From Trichomonas vaginalis G3 (lineage: Eukaryota; Parabasalia; Trichomonadida; Trichomonadidae): a stretch of DNA of 64,000 nucleotides. Positions 9,747 to 17,876 of the stretch are shown here, piece by piece (the first letter of the stretch is position 1; each line of letters begins with the position of its first letter). The position numbers were made by a program, and so were the translations under genes. The notes under the pieces were generated by a model that saw nothing but the letters and a program-made list of their open reading frames with translations, was not told the DNA's origin and made no database searches. The stretch spans positions 20,457,645 through 20,521,644 of the forward strand of contig NC_067205.1 in NCBI RefSeq assembly GCF_026262505.1, read 5' to 3'.

Positions 9747-10292
9747 TTACTCACAATATTTTTGTACAAAATGACCCCAAACTTTTAACTTCTTTTCTGC
9801 AGTTTCTAATGCTATCTTGGTGAGTTCATATTCTCTAAATTCTCTCTTTAAATCTTCTTGTTCCCATTGGTCTAGTTCGTATGGAGAATCTCTATAACCA
9901 TAACATATCTCACGTTCATGTTCTAATTGTTTTTCGCACATTTTTCTAACTTCTTGTTCGAACAAAGGTTTAGCATTCTCTACTGTATCTTCGAGTTCTT
10001 CTTCATCTAATTTCTCATGAACTTTCTTGTCTATGGAGTCCATAATATCTTTGACATAAAATGCATACTTTACAGAGCACCATTCAGCAACAAAATGAAC
10101 GAGGTCAGGATGTATGTAAATACCTTTGAATTCATTCATGACACCCTTTGTAAGCTCATAAAATGCTTGTTTTGAGGTCAAGCCAAAAGTGGCTCGACCG
10201 TATTCGTTCATCCAAAACTCAAGAATTTCCTGCATTTTAGTACTATTGAGAAATCTGTTTAAATGGTTTAACCTTCCCGCTTCTCTTGCCAT
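9747..10292 (-). CDS. Polinton P1 KilA-N domain protein, >=181 aa
   Basis: KilA-N domains are DNA-binding modules common in large DNA viruses and phages. The ORF from its first ATG reads MAREAGRLNHLNRFLNS, with later FGLTSKQAFYELTKG and the conserved IYIHPDLVHFVAEWCS block (~residues 60-75). The same frame immediately upstream also encodes the family hallmark DGYINATK, so the domain extends to about 10,358 and the annotated ATG is internal. The C-terminal half is a charged coiled coil (residues ~90-180) ending in WGHFVQKYCE. The upstream sequence is filled by tandem repeat copies that include a duplicate of the gene's 5' tip. Probably a transcription or replication regulator of the element. 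Confidence 0.8.
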   Translation of the reverse strand: MAREAGRLNHLNRFLNSTKMQEILEFWMNEYGRATFGLTSKQAFYELTKGVMNEFKGIYIHPDLVHFVAEWCSVKYAFYVKDIMDSIDKKVHEKLDEEELEDTVENAKPLFEQEVRKMCEKQLEHEREICYGYRDSPYELDQWEQEDLKREFREYELTKIALETAEKKLKVWGHFVQKYCE

Positions 10293-10345
10293 CTTTGTTG
10301 CATTAATGTAACCATCCTTGTCTCTACGTAAGACTTCAATACCAT

Positions 10346-10620
10346 TATAAGTGCCTTCCTCATTAATCCTGCTGTGTTGTCAAAATGTCATGTTGTCTCA
10401 TTTTTTCAGAGAAGTTAAATAACCTGGTGACATGGTGACATAGTGACACCTTCAGTTATTCAAAAATAATTCATAAGTGCCTTCCTCATTAATCCTGCTG
10501 TGTTGTCAAAATGTCATGTTGTCTCATTTTTTCAGAGAAGTTAATTAACCGAGTGACACATGGTGACATAGTGACACCTTCAGTTATTCAATAATTAATT
10601 ATTTTTGAATAACCTGAAAC
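10346..10620 (-). repeat. Two tandem ~127-bp inverted Polinton repeat copies
   Basis: ATAAGTGCCTTCCTCATTAA begins at 10,346 and again at 10,473, giving a 127-bp tandem duplication. It includes the 5' edge of the KilA-N gene and most of the inverted 158-bp-family repeat (GTCAAAATGTCATG, GTGACA boxes, AATAATTAATTATT). The second copy ends near 10,620 at AACCATTAACGATAAAATA, a tail also found at 9,690-9,710. Confidence 0.85.
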
Positions 10621-10665
10621 CATTAACGATAAAATAACTGATAACAAAATTTTATTTTTATATAA

Positions 10666-10716
10666 ATGGATACCCCACAAGCTCAAAATTTACCACGAAA
10701 ACCGAGAAGAACCTAG
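10666..10716 (+). other. Tiny Polinton P1 ORF behind a start-site signal
   Basis: TTTTATTTTTATATAAATG precedes a 16-codon frame (MDTPQAQNLPRKPRRT). The signal is as good as those of real P1 genes, so this may be the relic 5' end of an element gene; nothing long follows. Not proposed as functional. Confidence 0.3.
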
Positions 10717-10741
10717 AAGGGTTCGGGAAGAGGAATAAAAA

Positions 10742-11014
10742 TTAAATTTGGATTGAGTTTAAAAATTCATCTTTATTAAATTCATCTCTTCCAATCAATT
10801 TATTTATTCTATTAAATTCTTTTATTTTTGCTTCACTCAGTTTAAGGATTGAACGGTAAGTTTCTAACTTTTCGATTATTTCCTTCTTCTCTTTATCGTT
10901 TTCAGCCCCATCACATTGTGGCTTCTTTTTGTAATAGCATATTTTTGATTTAATTCTGTTTAGTTTCTTTTTATATTCATCGTCTGGACTCTTGACTGCT
11001 TTGTTGTCACTCAT
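10742..11014 (-). CDS. Polinton P1 small charged coiled-coil protein, 90 aa
   Basis: Starts behind a T-rich tract (minus strand TTTTTTTATTTCGTAAGAA then ATG) and ends shortly before the inverted repeat block. Lys/Glu-rich, with predicted long helices (KKLNRIKSKICYYKKK; IEKLETYRSILKLSEAKIK) and no catalytic motifs. It lies 20 bp downstream of the integrase on the same strand. Function unknown; an accessory DNA- or protein-binding role is a guess. Confidence 0.6.
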   Translation of the reverse strand: MSDNKAVKSPDDEYKKKLNRIKSKICYYKKKPQCDGAENDKEKKEIIEKLETYRSILKLSEAKIKEFNRINKLIGRDEFNKDEFLNSIQI

Positions 11015-11033
11015 TTCTTACGAAATAAAAAAA

Positions 11034-11984
11034 TTAAATATTATTTAAATATAATGGAGTAATAAAATAAATCGGAATTTCTATTAATTTATTGTCAACT
11101 TCAACTAATGCATTGCCGTTAATATATCTAACAAATTCAGCTATTGTGTCAAATCTTCGTCTTCTTTTTGTCATTGATTTATTAGTTTTTCCATAATCGA
11201 GATGAATCAAAACTTTATCCCCTTGTTTAAAATTCATGAGCCCCGAATTAATTTGTTCACGTTTAACATCATTCAACCTTTCCATTTGCTTTCTAATATA
11301 TTCCCATTCTTTTGAAATATCATTTTTCATTTCCACTGGTTTCATGTTTATAGTTCTATGCCATGTATTATTGTAATAATATACTAACTGTTGTATGATG
11401 GAGTCATGATTTCCATCCCAGTATATCTGACCGTTAACCCCTAACGCATCTCTAAGAGTTCTCATTACCGCATCAACTATTTTATTATGAAACGTATATG
11501 GAGAGGATGAAAAGAAAAAATTAATTTGTGGGAAATAATGAGTCATAGTTGCCTGAAATCCTTTATCACCATCACCCCTGATATTATCTACTCTTTCATG
11601 ATCTAGTAAGTATTGTATAGCTCTTCTTGTTTCCTGTTCTGTTTTCCCTTTCACAGGAATGCAATATAAATATCTAGTGTTAATGTTAATGGCAAATAAA
11701 TAAGTAACGTTTCCTTTTGAATATTCCAGATGATCGATTTCGTATGAATATGGATATGGTGCAAATGAAGGGCGACTAAATTTTTCCTTTAACGGTTGAA
11801 TTTTTGGGTCAGTTGGTTTATTTAATATCTTGAAATCCTTTTTAAAATCTTTTTGCTTCTTTAATGTTTGAAATGGATATAATAAAGTGAATGATGAAGG
11901 ATTAACTGAAGGAGGAGGTACTGTCGTTGGAGGTTTTGGTGTTGCAAGTGGTTTAATTTTATCCGCTTTGATTTTGGAATTCAT
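11034..11984 (-). CDS. Polinton P1 retroviral-type integrase, 316 aa
   Basis: The integrase inserts the element and defines the Polinton class. The N-terminal ~90 residues are Pro-rich and basic. The RNase-H-like core begins with YSYEIDHLEY (~residue 80), continues with LFAININTRYLYCIPVKGKT and the second acidic motif NIRGDGDKGF (~135), and then HNKIVDAVMRTLRDAL (~167). The core is followed by a YYNNTWHRTINMKPVEM block typical of rve integrases. The C-terminus (~235-316: FKQGDKVLIHLDYGK ... ALVEVDNKLIEIPIYFITPLYL) looks like the SH3/chromo-like DNA-binding tail. It overlaps the upstream 196-aa gene by 4 bp, so the two are probably co-transcribed. The frame looks whole. Confidence 0.9.
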   Translation of the reverse strand: MNSKIKADKIKPLATPKPPTTVPPPSVNPSSFTLLYPFQTLKKQKDFKKDFKILNKPTDPKIQPLKEKFSRPSFAPYPYSYEIDHLEYSKGNVTYLFAININTRYLYCIPVKGKTEQETRRAIQYLLDHERVDNIRGDGDKGFQATMTHYFPQINFFFSSSPYTFHNKIVDAVMRTLRDALGVNGQIYWDGNHDSIIQQLVYYYNNTWHRTINMKPVEMKNDISKEWEYIRKQMERLNDVKREQINSGLMNFKQGDKVLIHLDYGKTNKSMTKRRRRFDTIAEFVRYINGNALVEVDNKLIEIPIYFITPLYLNNI

Positions 11985-12571
11985 TCCCCCTTCATTAATT
12001 CTGGATGTATTCTATTCATTTGTTTTAAATATGTTGTATATAAAGGTTTGATATACTTTCCCGCTTCGAGTTTATGTTGAAGGATGAATTCCAAAAGTTG
12101 ATCTTCATTTAAAAGTCGGGCTGAATATGGTTTAACTAATGAATCATAAATTAAAGCTTGTGCATCATTTATGGTCTGAAGGACCTGGGCGTTTTGTTCC
12201 TTTAGCTGTTGAACATTTGCTACTTTAGACCTCGGCTTTGGTTTTTGTGGCTCAGGATTATATAAATTATATAATTCATCAATATCTTCTTCTGTTAATA
12301 CTTTATTTTTGAAATCTTTCAACTGTTTAAGTTGTGATTTAGTTTTTCCCTTTGTATATTCATTATTTTTAATTTTGTCTTTAATTTTAGAAATTATTTT
12401 ATTATGATATTTCAAAATTTCATTTTTATAATATGGATAATAATATTCCATATCATCACCCATTATATTGTTATTATGTTTTTGGAGATATGATTTTAAA
12501 TCGTAATAATCAAGAAAATTTTGATTAAATACTAAATCATCAATTAAAATTTTTAAATCTATGTTATCCAT
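11981..12571 (-). CDS. Polinton P1 hypothetical coiled-coil protein, 196 aa
   Basis: Directly upstream of the integrase with a 4-bp overlap; its start lies in the TTTATTTTTATATAAATG signal. Acidic and helical N-terminal half (DLKILIDDLVFNQNFLDYYDLKSYL), basic middle, and a Gln-rich segment (~residues 118-140, QQLKEQNAQVLQTINDAQ) closely similar to the N-terminus of the fibre protein at 2,897. The tight coupling suggests an integrase partner, or a structural protein sharing a binding peptide with the fibre. Not recognised. Confidence 0.65.
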   Translation of the reverse strand: MDNIDLKILIDDLVFNQNFLDYYDLKSYLQKHNNNIMGDDMEYYYPYYKNEILKYHNKIISKIKDKIKNNEYTKGKTKSQLKQLKDFKNKVLTEEDIDELYNLYNPEPQKPKPRSKVANVQQLKEQNAQVLQTINDAQALIYDSLVKPYSARLLNEDQLLEFILQHKLEAGKYIKPLYTTYLKQMNRIHPELMKGE

Positions 12572-12592
12572 TTATATAAAAATAAAATCAAT
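12572..12592 (-). promoter_or_regulatory. Polinton start-site signal (196-aa gene/integrase)
   Basis: On the minus strand TTTTATTTTTATATAA runs directly into ATG, identical in form to the signals at 7,190-7,225 and 10,650-10,668. Confidence 0.55.
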
Positions 12593-12898
12593 GTTTTAAG
12601 GGTGCCCACCTCTTTGAATCATAGTATCAAAACCATTATTTACATATTGAATCACATCATTAACGGTTCCTTTTGTCTCTTCTGTGGCATTTTATTAAAA
12701 ATAAAATTTTAAATTCATGACTCAACCCCTACGTTTTTAAATTGTATTAAATAAATGGCATACAACATCCATTTTCACAACATACAGCCTTAGTGTATGC
12801 TCCTGTTAATGCAGTCTTACCGATTGTTAAGCGAGTCATTGACCCGTTTTTAAGTTGTAAATTAATATTTTGACCATCAAATATCACTTTATCATTTA
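12593..12898 (-). other. Polinton P1 interval with decayed minus-strand coding remnants
   Basis: About 300 bp between PolB and the 196-aa gene. Two short minus-strand coding-like stretches are visible, with P1-like codon use, a T-rich signal near 12,700 and Cys-rich codons near 12,770. They belong to broken element genes. Nothing else is seen. Confidence 0.4.
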
Positions 12899-15800
12899 TT
12901 ATATCCAAATATTTTTAGGTGTTAATTGCTTATTTTGTCTTAAACTAACACCCTTCATTTTTTGTGCAATCTTTTTAAAATCACTTCCATCGATTGAACC
13001 GTTGAATGATGTATAACACTTAGGACATAAAGCAACCATGTTATCACCTTGTTTCTCAATTGCTAAACCCAATAATTTTTTCTCATATGCTTTTTCTTCA
13101 GCTTTATTCTTTAATTTAGGTTTAAATTTTTCATCAAAACAGAAGAAATCAAATGGTGCGAATTTGAAAATGTTTTTATCATAAAATTGTTTATCGGTAA
13201 CAATCGCCTGAAATGCTTGAGTGTTAGGAAGACTTGGATCGCCAGCAATAGCCCAATAAGATGAATCAGTATCACCTTCAATGAAATGAAAACGATTAAC
13301 ATTCATGCATTTATACATAAAATCATAAATGAAAACCAAATACCAGTATTTAGCATTATCTAAAGTGAAGAATGCCTCTTGTAAACATGTATCACATCTA
13401 TAAAATCTATCTTTAAGCATCACTTGATATGTATCTTCACCTATTTCTCTTATGTTTTTAAACTTATTTGACATACATGCAACGCGTGCCCTCTGTGCAT
13501 TCATTATTTTAGTCTTTGCGTAATTTTGTGTATTCATTGCATCGTAACCATATGATCCATTAAGTGAAATTTTGCAAAATAAACTTTTTCCTTTATTTCC
13601 TTCTAATTCAGCCTTTTGTCTTTCGTTCATAAATTTGTTCGCAAATTCATTAAAACAAGTGTTTTTCGTAAATGTTAAAATTGATTGAATATCATCGATG
13701 ATAAAATTAAACCTGTCTATTAGATACCATAGATAATAAGAAGAAAATGGTTGATATTGGTTGTGTGTTGATGCTAACTGAGTTAATTTCCTCTGTTTCT
13801 GGTCAACTGGTAGATTGTTTGATTTCATGTAATTATACATAAAACTACCAATTGTTTTTTCATCTGTGATAATATCTAAGTTTCTTATTATCGGTAAAAA
13901 GTTTATGTAATCATTAATGTATTTTTCATCAATGTGACCCTTTACTTCAGCAACGAATAAAGTATTTTTCTTCTTAATTATTCCCAGTGCTTTTGCTTTC
14001 TTTGTTGCTGTATCACAAATGATAACACCATTCAATCTTCCCGGCATATATATTTTATGGTCAGTATATTGAATGAAATCATGAGGATTAGATGAAAATG
14101 ATGAAGGATATAATGAATTAAAATCAACACCAACGAAATGAGTCATAATGTTGGTGGTGTCCTCATTTGATACAGTTTTAGTTTCTGGATTATATGCAAG
14201 TTTATTAATGTGCGTTATTCCTTTAAGATTTACTCTATGTTGAACATTTGATAAACCACCAGTAATTCCATTACGGAGAATGTGATAAGCTTCAACTGAA
14301 TCTAAAGTCATTGGTAAATTATTTTTTAATGCATAATTTCTTAAATTGATTCTTAAACATTGAACATCTTCATCTTTATTTGATTTCACGACATTGCAAT
14401 AACAACACATTAACTGACAATTTTCTTTGGTATGTGGTTTTTCATTATCGATTCTATCCAATGTTGGTTTATTTGCATATGTAAACGCTTTACCACACAT
14501 TTTGCATTTAGATGAAAGGATTAAATCGTGATAGTATTGAAAATCATCCATTGAAACATTATTTTTAGTATCCCTTTCTGCTTTTTCATCTTGTTTCTTA
14601 TATGATTCAATTTTATATTTCCAATACTTTTTCGTTAATTCAAAACTTGATTCTATCTCTTCCTCAGGATATTTTTCATTAGGATTAAAGTCTTTATATG
14701 CTAAAGCGTAACGAATCATTGAAGCATTCGATGATAAAGAAAGATTATGAAGCATGTCAATTTTATAAACAAATGTTTCTTCAATAATTTTATCAATTGG
14801 GTCAATCATAATTTCAACATCTTTATTGCAATAATGAATAAAATATTCTAATCTATTCTTAAAGTTTTTAGCATCATTGAGATATATTTGATAATCACTA
14901 TCTGATATAGTTTCTTGAGTTAATGCTGAATAAAATGAATCTTTCGTGAATGGTTCCTCTTTATATAATTCTTCTTCGTAATTTTCCCAGGTGATGAATT
15001 GATAAGGGAAAAAGGATTTAACACGTGATTTATTGTTTCCGAAATCTTGAGTGAATTGGTCTAATGTCCCACCCGCTATATAATTTCCGATGTCAATAAA
15101 TCTCAATTCATATGGAACGTTTGTTTTCTTTACAATGATTTGCTTAAATTGTGAAGATGAACCCAGCATTGATTTTATTTTCCATTTTGCAGTGTTTAAA
15201 TCACGAAGAATTAAATTTAAATCAAACTTTCCCGAATTAAAACCTATGATATTCACTTTATTGAATTCCTCATCTAGAAGTTCTTTAAATGCTTCCTTCT
15301 GTTTTTCATTTAATGTATGAGACAAAGTCCCCGCCGTTTGGTCTGAAAGACCTTCAGGACTCAAAGAGTCCGTTTGCGACTTCATTAATTCTTCATATTG
15401 TTCAATATTTGATTTAGCAACTAATGAACAGGTTGAAAATAAAAACTCAATCCAATCAGAAATAAAAGAATCACTCGAAGTTAAGCAAAAATTCCTCGTA
15501 TATGTTTTATCATTTAATTTAACCGTTGATGATACCATGAATGGTTTTAAGTAAGCGTTCAAAGTTGCACGCTCAGAAAGTTGTAATTCTTCTTTAGTCT
15601 CTAATGTTTCGAAGTCAAAAGTAATATAATATCTTGTCGGTTGATAATATTCCTGCAAATTATGAGCTAATAACCACTGATATATCTTCTGTTTCGTAAT
15701 ATGTGGTGCATATGGTTGCTGTGTCTTTTGCAACTGAACGTCTTGAATTAATCTTCCATTATTTTCTTTACATTTCTCACAATGCTTTAAAAATCTTCTT

Positions 15801-16249
15801 TGGTTTTTCCTTTCTGGATCATCACGGATAGAATAAACTTCTTCTTTACAATATGGACAAACTCTATAGCCGGTGAGTGCTTCAACGTCTGTTATTCTGT
15901 CAGCGTGAAGTTTTCCACATGGACTCTGTGTTAATAAAATATTTACTGTTTCAAATTCTGGATCTATCATTATTGAATCCACTAATGGAAAGTCTACCTT
16001 ATTTATGTCCACGTCTTCTGGTTGAGGATCACAATAATAAAAATCAATATTAACGTTTAACATTCTCGCTAATCTCTCACTTTCTGATGAAATGTTAAAC
16101 CCTTCATAGGCATCTATTGCTTCATTTAAATAACTTCTACGAGTTTTAGGATTAACACCATCAGGAATGTTATAGAAGCGTTTAAATAACCTTCTACCTT
16201 CTGCTCTAATTTGATTATCATTCATTTTAGCTGTTCCGTTTTTGTTCAT
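12899..16249 (-). CDS. Polinton P1 protein-primed family B DNA polymerase with HNH-like insert, 1,116 aa
   Basis: Replicative polymerase of the element. The N-terminus has a Cys4-type zinc motif (CPYCKEEV ... HCEKC, ~131-160). The 3'-5' exonuclease shows Exo I TFDFETLE (~210), Exo II IIGFNSGKFDLN (~334) and Exo III YFIHYCNKDVEIM (~469). The polymerase shows motif A GVDFNSLYPSS (~707), motif B KISLNGSYGYD (~893) and motif C EGDTDSS (~991). Between exonuclease and motif A, residues ~580-625 form an HNH-endonuclease-like finger (CKMCG ... PTLDRIDN ... HTKENCQLMCCYC). Residues ~288-310 are encoded by a cluster of short palindromes. The start lies behind TTATTTTTTATTCTTACATAA-ATG. The gene region looks broken at most lightly. 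Confidence 0.93.
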   Translation of the reverse strand: MNKNGTAKMNDNQIRAEGRRLFKRFYNIPDGVNPKTRRSYLNEAIDAYEGFNISSESERLARMLNVNIDFYYCDPQPEDVDINKVDFPLVDSIMIDPEFETVNILLTQSPCGKLHADRITDVEALTGYRVCPYCKEEVYSIRDDPERKNQRRFLKHCEKCKENNGRLIQDVQLQKTQQPYAPHITKQKIYQWLLAHNLQEYYQPTRYYITFDFETLETKEELQLSERATLNAYLKPFMVSSTVKLNDKTYTRNFCLTSSDSFISDWIEFLFSTCSLVAKSNIEQYEELMKSQTDSLSPEGLSDQTAGTLSHTLNEKQKEAFKELLDEEFNKVNIIGFNSGKFDLNLILRDLNTAKWKIKSMLGSSSQFKQIIVKKTNVPYELRFIDIGNYIAGGTLDQFTQDFGNNKSRVKSFFPYQFITWENYEEELYKEEPFTKDSFYSALTQETISDSDYQIYLNDAKNFKNRLEYFIHYCNKDVEIMIDPIDKIIEETFVYKIDMLHNLSLSSNASMIRYALAYKDFNPNEKYPEEEIESSFELTKKYWKYKIESYKKQDEKAERDTKNNVSMDDFQYYHDLILSSKCKMCGKAFTYANKPTLDRIDNEKPHTKENCQLMCCYCNVVKSNKDEDVQCLRINLRNYALKNNLPMTLDSVEAYHILRNGITGGLSNVQHRVNLKGITHINKLAYNPETKTVSNEDTTNIMTHFVGVDFNSLYPSSFSSNPHDFIQYTDHKIYMPGRLNGVIICDTATKKAKALGIIKKKNTLFVAEVKGHIDEKYINDYINFLPIIRNLDIITDEKTIGSFMYNYMKSNNLPVDQKQRKLTQLASTHNQYQPFSSYYLWYLIDRFNFIIDDIQSILTFTKNTCFNEFANKFMNERQKAELEGNKGKSLFCKISLNGSYGYDAMNTQNYAKTKIMNAQRARVACMSNKFKNIREIGEDTYQVMLKDRFYRCDTCLQEAFFTLDNAKYWYLVFIYDFMYKCMNVNRFHFIEGDTDSSYWAIAGDPSLPNTQAFQAIVTDKQFYDKNIFKFAPFDFFCFDEKFKPKLKNKAEEKAYEKKLLGLAIEKQGDNMVALCPKCYTSFNGSIDGSDFKKIAQKMKGVSLRQNKQLTPKNIWI
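15319..15371. repeat. Palindromic hairpin cluster inside PolB coding sequence
   Basis: Three short hairpins in 53 bp: imperfect GAGAC-AAA-GTCCC (15,319-15,331), perfect GGTCT-GAA-AGACC (15,340-15,352) and perfect GGACTC-AAA-GAGTCC (15,357-15,371). They match in design, and partly in sequence, those at 6,529-6,556. They encode an in-frame Ser/Thr/Gly/Gln-rich stretch of PolB. Confidence 0.7.
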
Positions 16250-16285
16250 TTATGTAAGAATAAAAAATAAATAAAAATAAACTTT
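16250..16285 (-). promoter_or_regulatory. Polinton start-site signal of PolB
   Basis: On the minus strand a T-rich run (TTTATTTTTATTTATTTTTT) is followed by ATTCTTACATAA and the PolB ATG, the same architecture as other element genes. Confidence 0.5.
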
Positions 16286-16289
16286 ATTT

Positions 16290-17024
16290 TTAAAGTCCGT
16301 AAAATGAATTAAGAATACATAAATTTTTATCATCTGCGACGTGACGAATACATTTTAATTTACTCAAGAATGCATATCCTGATACATTAAATCTAATTCC
16401 TGTCTTATTTAATTTCACAACTTTGAAAAGGAATGTATGAATAGCTATAAAATGATGAGAAGATGTTTTATGAGTTGCTTCCATTTTTTCTGAAATAAAT
16501 GAATAAATATAATGTTTATAAGTTTTCATATCTTTTATGTTCTTAATAACGAATGGTATAGACCTTTCAACTTCGTCTTCCTTCGGTGCTGTTCTTTCAT
16601 ATGAAACATTATTGGTATCTTCAATAATGAAACCACAATCACACAAAATTTTATATGTTCCAATGGTTTCTTTTGATATTTTATCTAATAAATCAAAAAC
16701 TTTATCAACACCTGTGCATTTATTTAAATAATAATTTGTGTAAATATCATGATCTTCTTTCTTAATCGTATTAGTTGCATATGTCACGTTTTTAAGAGCT
16801 TTTTTGAATTTCTCAGAATCGAGAGGGGGTGAAAGTAAGATACAAGGGTATTTTTCATTATCAATAAATTGTAATTTATGTTTACGAATAAATTTAGTAC
16901 CTTCTTCTGAAAGTGTTTCATCTATTTCACCATCTAATAAATTTTGTGTTGATTCTAAGACATAATTTTTATATCTTTCTTCATGAGATTTCTGAACTTC
17001 TGATTCTGAAGCTGGGATATTCAT
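16290..17024 (-). CDS. Polinton P1 hypothetical protein, 244 aa
   Basis: Upstream of PolB on the same strand and starting 7 bp after the stop of the EF-hand ORF, so probably in one transcription unit. Acidic N-terminal half; the middle has Cys residues (ILCDCGFII ~130) and the C-terminus is basic, with HKTSSHHFIAIHTFLFKVV. No membrane span and no known catalytic motif. Its place next to PolB and the terminus would suit a terminal-protein or replication-accessory role, but no sequence evidence shows this. Confidence 0.65.
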   Translation of the reverse strand: MNIPASESEVQKSHEERYKNYVLESTQNLLDGEIDETLSEEGTKFIRKHKLQFIDNEKYPCILLSPPLDSEKFKKALKNVTYATNTIKKEDHDIYTNYYLNKCTGVDKVFDLLDKISKETIGTYKILCDCGFIIEDTNNVSYERTAPKEDEVERSIPFVIKNIKDMKTYKHYIYSFISEKMEATHKTSSHHFIAIHTFLFKVVKLNKTGIRFNVSGYAFLSKLKCIRHVADDKNLCILNSFYGL

Positions 17025-17030
17025 TAAACC

Positions 17031-17414
17031 CTATACTTCATTTTCATTATATTTTTCAACTTCTCTTAATTCCTTAATTTTTTCATCTATTTCATCTCTT
17101 ATTTTTTCCAGTCTTTCAATTTCAATTTCATCGTATTCATCATCATCTTTAATCCGTTCTTCATAATATTCAGGGAAAACATCAGGTTCTTTAGGTTTTT
17201 CTTCTTCAGATGTGGGATATAAGAAATTTATAACATCATCTTTATTCATTTTTCCATCATAATCTAAATCATTTAATAACTCGGCAAATTTTTGACAATT
17301 TCTTAAATAATATTTACTAACTTCATAACACATCTCATCTAATATATCCTTTATTTCCTCGTTTGTGAATCCTAATTTTTTAACGTTGTTAGTTTTGACG
17401 CTCATTTCATACAA
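17031..17414 (-). CDS. Polinton P1 EF-hand-like acidic protein, 127 aa
   Basis: First larger gene from the right terminus. Residues ~48-62 (NDLDYDGKMNKDDVINFL) match a Ca2+-binding EF-hand loop: D-x-D-x-D-G-x-hydrophobic-x-x-x-acidic, with flanking helices. Only one clear loop is seen. The C-terminal third is a Glu/Asp/Arg coiled coil (EIEIERLEKIRDEIDEKIKEL). It starts after ATTTATTTTTATTTTGTATGAA. Calcium binding is likely from the motif; the role in the element is unknown. Capture of a host EF-hand is possible. Confidence 0.7.
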   Translation of the reverse strand: MYEMSVKTNNVKKLGFTNEEIKDILDEMCYEVSKYYLRNCQKFAELLNDLDYDGKMNKDDVINFLYPTSEEEKPKEPDVFPEYYEERIKDDDEYDEIEIERLEKIRDEIDEKIKELREVEKYNENEV

Positions 17415-17419
17415 AATAA

Positions 17420-17876
17420 AAATAAATTATTCAAAAATGTGAGACATGAATTTTTTAAGTTTATTTTTTTATTTTTTATTTCATTATGGTAGTGAATCTT
17501 TCATTCATGAAAATAATTATTTCTAATTTCTTCTTCTCGTTTATGAGGTCTTTGATTATGACTCCATTGATTCCATTCAGGATTTAAACAATGTTTAATT
17601 AATCGCGGAATATCTGACATCATCTATATATAGCTTCTTTTATAAAAGATAAAAAATAAATTATTTTAAAATTAATGTTAATTTTTTAAAATGTGTTTAG
17701 TATATAATATTTATTACTAATTTATTTAATAATGTCGCGCTTTCTTACGAATTCATGACTTAAAAAACGTAAGAAAAAATTTTTATATCATCTATATATA
17801 GAAGATGTGAAAATATACTTTCATCTATATATAGACGTAACAAAAAAAGTCACACAACCCTTCCTATCCTACTACT
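17420..17876 (-). repeat. Right terminal repeat of Polinton P1
   Basis: Read on the minus strand from 17,876, AGTAGG...GGAAGGGTT, then GTGACTTTTTTTGTTAC, then repeated CATCTATATATAG motifs (near 17,622, 17,790 and 17,823) match P2 from 61,535. P1 carries an extra ~120 bp here with a TTTCTTACG/CGTAAGAAA hairpin. Homology with P2 resumes through the mini-ORF and the promoter region of the next gene (to ~17,420). TGTTAC follows the end and would be the candidate target duplication. Confidence 0.8.
17501..17623 (-). CDS. Polinton P1 terminal mini-ORF, 40 aa
   Basis: A 40-codon frame within the terminal repeat, starting ATGATG. Its start (MMSDIPRLIKH), middle (NQWSHNQRPHKREEEI) and end (RNNYFHE) are nearly identical to parts of the longer ORF region at 61,688-62,277 at the left end of Polinton P2. 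It is therefore a compact version of a gene carried in the Polinton end repeats. Function unknown. Confidence 0.6.
   Translation of the reverse strand: MMSDIPRLIKHCLNPEWNQWSHNQRPHKREEEIRNNYFHE

Larger units (their letters stand above)
1..17876. mobile_element. Polinton/Maverick P1 (right-hand part)
   Basis: Recognised by the combination of a protein-primed family B DNA polymerase, a retroviral-type integrase, a primase-helicase and a tail-fibre-like gene. Genes run rightward to about 9.5 kb, then leftward to the end. The right terminus is placed at 17,876 because its last ~400 bp, read on the minus strand, match the sequence starting AGTAGT at 61,535. Polinton ends typically begin with AG. 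The left end is outside the window, and no major capsid, FtsK-like ATPase or Ulp1-type protease is recognised here. The element looks broken, with perhaps four to six breaks plus one transposon insertion. PolB, integrase and primase-helicase are still long, so the decay is probably recent. Confidence 0.9.
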
